A stretch of DNA of 64,000 nucleotides from Comamonas composti DSM 21721. Lineage in GTDB: Bacteria > Pseudomonadota > Gammaproteobacteria > Burkholderiales > Burkholderiaceae_C. Below the pieces are notes generated by a model. It ran no database searches. It worked only from the letters and a program-made list of their open reading frames with translations, and had not been told where the DNA came from. The position numbers and the translations under genes were made by a program. The stretch covers positions 1-64,000 of the forward strand of contig NZ_AUCQ01000007.1 of NCBI RefSeq assembly GCF_000429845.1, in the 5' to 3' direction. Shown here in pieces: positions 62,441 to 64,000 of the stretch; the first letter of the stretch is position 1, and each line of letters starts with the position of its first letter.

Positions 62441-63715
62441 ATGTCATCCAGTTCTTCACACCAGGGCGAAAACCAGGCCCTGCTCCCAGTTGCCGAGCAG
62501 CAGCGCGTTTTCCAGTGGCACGACCATGCCTCGCTATGGTTCAGCCTGGGCGTGGGCCTGCTGGTCATGCAGGTCGGCGCCTATCTGATTCCCGCCATGG
62601 GCACGCGCGAAGCCATGATGGCCATCGTCGGCGGATCGCTGCTGGGCGCAGGGCTGCTGGCCTGGATGGCCAAGCTCGGCTGCGACAGCGGCCTGTCCAG
62701 CGCAGGCCTCATGCATGGGGTCTACGGTCGGCATTTCGCACGCCTGCCGATTCTGCTCAACATCGTGCAACTGCTGGGCTGGGGAACTTTCGAGCTCGTG
62801 GTGATGCGCGATGCCACCGTGGCCATCGGCCGCCAGGCAGGCCAGATGGCAGCCGGTCACTGGCCTTTGATGGCAACCCTGCTGTGGGGCGGTGTGGTGT
62901 TGGCGCTGATCAGCGGCTCCATGGTGAAGCTCGTGCGCCGCCTGATCTCGCGCGTGGCCCTGCCCCTGGTCGTGCTCTCCCTGCTGTGGCTGAGCTGGCA
63001 GTTTCTCTCCCTGGCACAGGAGCAAGGCCTGGCCGAGCTTTGGCAGCGCAGGGGCGAAGGCGGCATGAGCGTGCTCTCGGCCCTGGACCTGGTGATTGCC
63101 ATGCCCATCAGCTGGCTGCCCCTGGTGGCCGACTATGCGCGCCACGGCAACAGCGGCCGCTCGGCACTGAGCGGTACCTGGACGGGCTTTGCTCTGGCCA
63201 ACATCTGGTGCTATGCGCTGGGTGTGCTCGTGGCCCTGACCCTGCCCAGCGCCGACCTGGTCACGGCCTTGCTGCTGGCTCAGGGCGGGCTCATTGCCCT
63301 GTCCCTGGTGCTCATAGACGAGATCGACAACGCCTACGGCGACACCTATTCGGCCGCCATGTCGGCCCACAGCCTGCTGCCGCGCTGGAGCATACGTGCC
63401 TGGGGCATGCTGATCGCCGTGGCCTGCACGGCCCTGGCCTTGGTCCTGCCCATGCACAGTCTGGAGCCTTTCCTGCTGCTTCTGAGCTCCTGCTTCGTGC
63501 CCTTGTTCGGCGTGGTGCTGGGCCGTTTGTGCGGCGGCGTGGATGCGGCCCGGCAGCTGGCGCTGGCTCCGGCCGTACGCTGGGATGCCGTGGGCCTGTG
63601 GCTCTGCGGCGTGGCCTTCTACCATCTGCTGCCCCTGCTCAGCCAGACCCTGGGCTCGGCCATTCCCACGCTGCTCCTGTGCTTTGTTCTGGCGCGCATC
63701 ACGCGCCGCGATTAA
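62441..63715 (+). CDS. cytX: CytX-like hydroxymethylpyrimidine transporter (NCS1 family)
   Basis: A 424-residue carrier with about twelve membrane spans. It resembles NCS1 permeases: WFSLGVGLLVMQVGAYLIPA near residue 30, LLNIVQLLGWGTFELVVMRDA near 105 and PISWLPLVADYARHG near 220. Under a TPP riboswitch, proteins of this type are annotated CytX and import the thiamine precursor hydroxymethylpyrimidine. GCGGAGC precedes ATG 62441. No other thiamine gene lies in the window. Confidence 0.88.
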   Translation: MSSSSSHQGENQALLPVAEQQRVFQWHDHASLWFSLGVGLLVMQVGAYLIPAMGTREAMMAIVGGSLLGAGLLAWMAKLGCDSGLSSAGLMHGVYGRHFARLPILLNIVQLLGWGTFELVVMRDATVAIGRQAGQMAAGHWPLMATLLWGGVVLALISGSMVKLVRRLISRVALPLVVLSLLWLSWQFLSLAQEQGLAELWQRRGEGGMSVLSALDLVIAMPISWLPLVADYARHGNSGRSALSGTWTGFALANIWCYALGVLVALTLPSADLVTALLLAQGGLIALSLVLIDEIDNAYGDTYSAAMSAHSLLPRWSIRAWGMLIAVACTALALVLPMHSLEPFLLLLSSCFVPLFGVVLGRLCGGVDAARQLALAPAVRWDAVGLWLCGVAFYHLLPLLSQTLGSAIPTLLLCFVLARITRRD

Positions 63716-63801
63716 AACCAACGCTCCTTTAAAGATAGCTGCAAGCGCCCGCCCCATAAGCGCTTTAGGCCTTTTCATTGCAGATTCTGGCTATGGCAGC
63801 C

Positions 63802-64000
63802 TCAGTGCGCGCCGGCGGCGCTCAGCAGCTTGACGATCTGCGTCTGGCCGCGCTGCCTGGCATGGGCCAGGGCGGTCATGCCGTCGCGATCCGCGAGATC
63901 GACATCCGCGCCAGCCGCTATGAGCTGGCGCACGATGTCCTGGTGCCTGGGCCCGCCATCGCTGAGCAGCACGGCTTCGAGCAGGCAGGTCCAGCCCAGG
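63802..64000 (-). CDS. Ankyrin-repeat protein (C-terminal part, runs off the window)
   Basis: The minus strand from the window edge to the stop at 63802 reads as ankyrin repeats. HQDIVRQLIAAGADVDLADR is followed by DGMTALAHARQRGQTQIVKLL and ends SAAGAH. At least 65 residues are visible. Ankyrin repeats mediate protein contacts, and nothing more can be said without the upstream part. Confidence 0.85.
   Translation of the reverse strand, partial: LGWTCLLEAVLLSDGGPRHQDIVRQLIAAGADVDLADRDGMTALAHARQRGQTQIVKLLSAAGAH

Overview
The window is a high-GC, gene-dense chromosomal segment from a betaproteobacterium. It is most likely a member of the Comamonadaceae, probably Comamonas or a close relative. 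This rests on the phasin with PhaR-type operators, the split hopanoid genes hpnC/hpnD/hpnE, the Pseudomonas-like amidase operon, the Bug-type binding protein, and family-typical intergenic repeats (palindromes built on AGCTGGTAGCGCTT and the GC-rich element at 56183-56300). No sequence search was run, so the genus is an inference.

Layout. 1-5645: the edge of an IS256-type element inserted in a short non-autonomous transposon, then a hopanoid precursor block (hpnC, an acyl-CoA synthetase, hpnD, hpnE). 5646-11105: an aliphatic amidase operon (leader with a terminator and ANTAR-like hairpins, amiE, an AmiS/UreI channel, a MoxR/NorQ-type AAA+ ATPase, a NorD/CbbO-type VWA protein, amiR). 11359-19563: housekeeping genes, mostly on the minus strand (LOG protein, MFS, rmuC, 2-hydroxyacid dehydrogenase, Na+/H+ antiporter-like protein, pncB, thioesterase). 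19746-21975: phasin, and an orphan periplasmic Fe(III)-binding protein followed by a possible remnant of its permease.

22023-38130 is iron-centred. A FepA/CirA-like receptor gene is bracketed by two MITE copies. It lies downstream of a minus-strand run encoding PepSY, DUF2271, DUF4198, ApbE and a flavoprotein reductase, with a Fur-like site at the head. After a short-chain dehydrogenase with a LiuR-like operator comes a second siderophore operon: receptor, binding protein, permease, ATPase and a formylglycine-enzyme/C-type-lectin-fold protein. Its promoter carries the same palindrome as the divergent tetR/DHA2-exporter promoter at 38104-38118. One TetR repressor therefore probably links siderophore import to an efflux pump.

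39639-45598: a long gene-free stretch, a promoter with a perfect -10, a roughly 400-nt leader, and a glycine-betaine importer with two tandem binding proteins. 45869-49681: an orphan Bug protein, an alpha/beta hydrolase, a tRNA operon (Ala-Glu-Asp, minus strand), fragments of an IS3 transposase and a VOC gene, and a DUF938 methyltransferase. 49723-59782: cardiolipin synthase, then a ROK-regulated sugar ABC importer with two TIM-barrel proteins and a Gfo/Idh dehydrogenase. 59810-64000: another MITE, yciB, bolA, a parvulin-type isomerase, a TPP riboswitch with a cytX-like transporter, and the end of an ankyrin-repeat gene.

The most notable signals are: a MITE family with 3-bp TNA target duplications, one copy inserted in frame in a receptor signal-peptide region and another exactly at that gene's stop codon; the shared TetR operator joining a siderophore operon containing a lectin-fold protein to an exporter; and an AmiR-type antitermination leader on an amidase operon that has an AAA+/VWA pair but no visible amiC.
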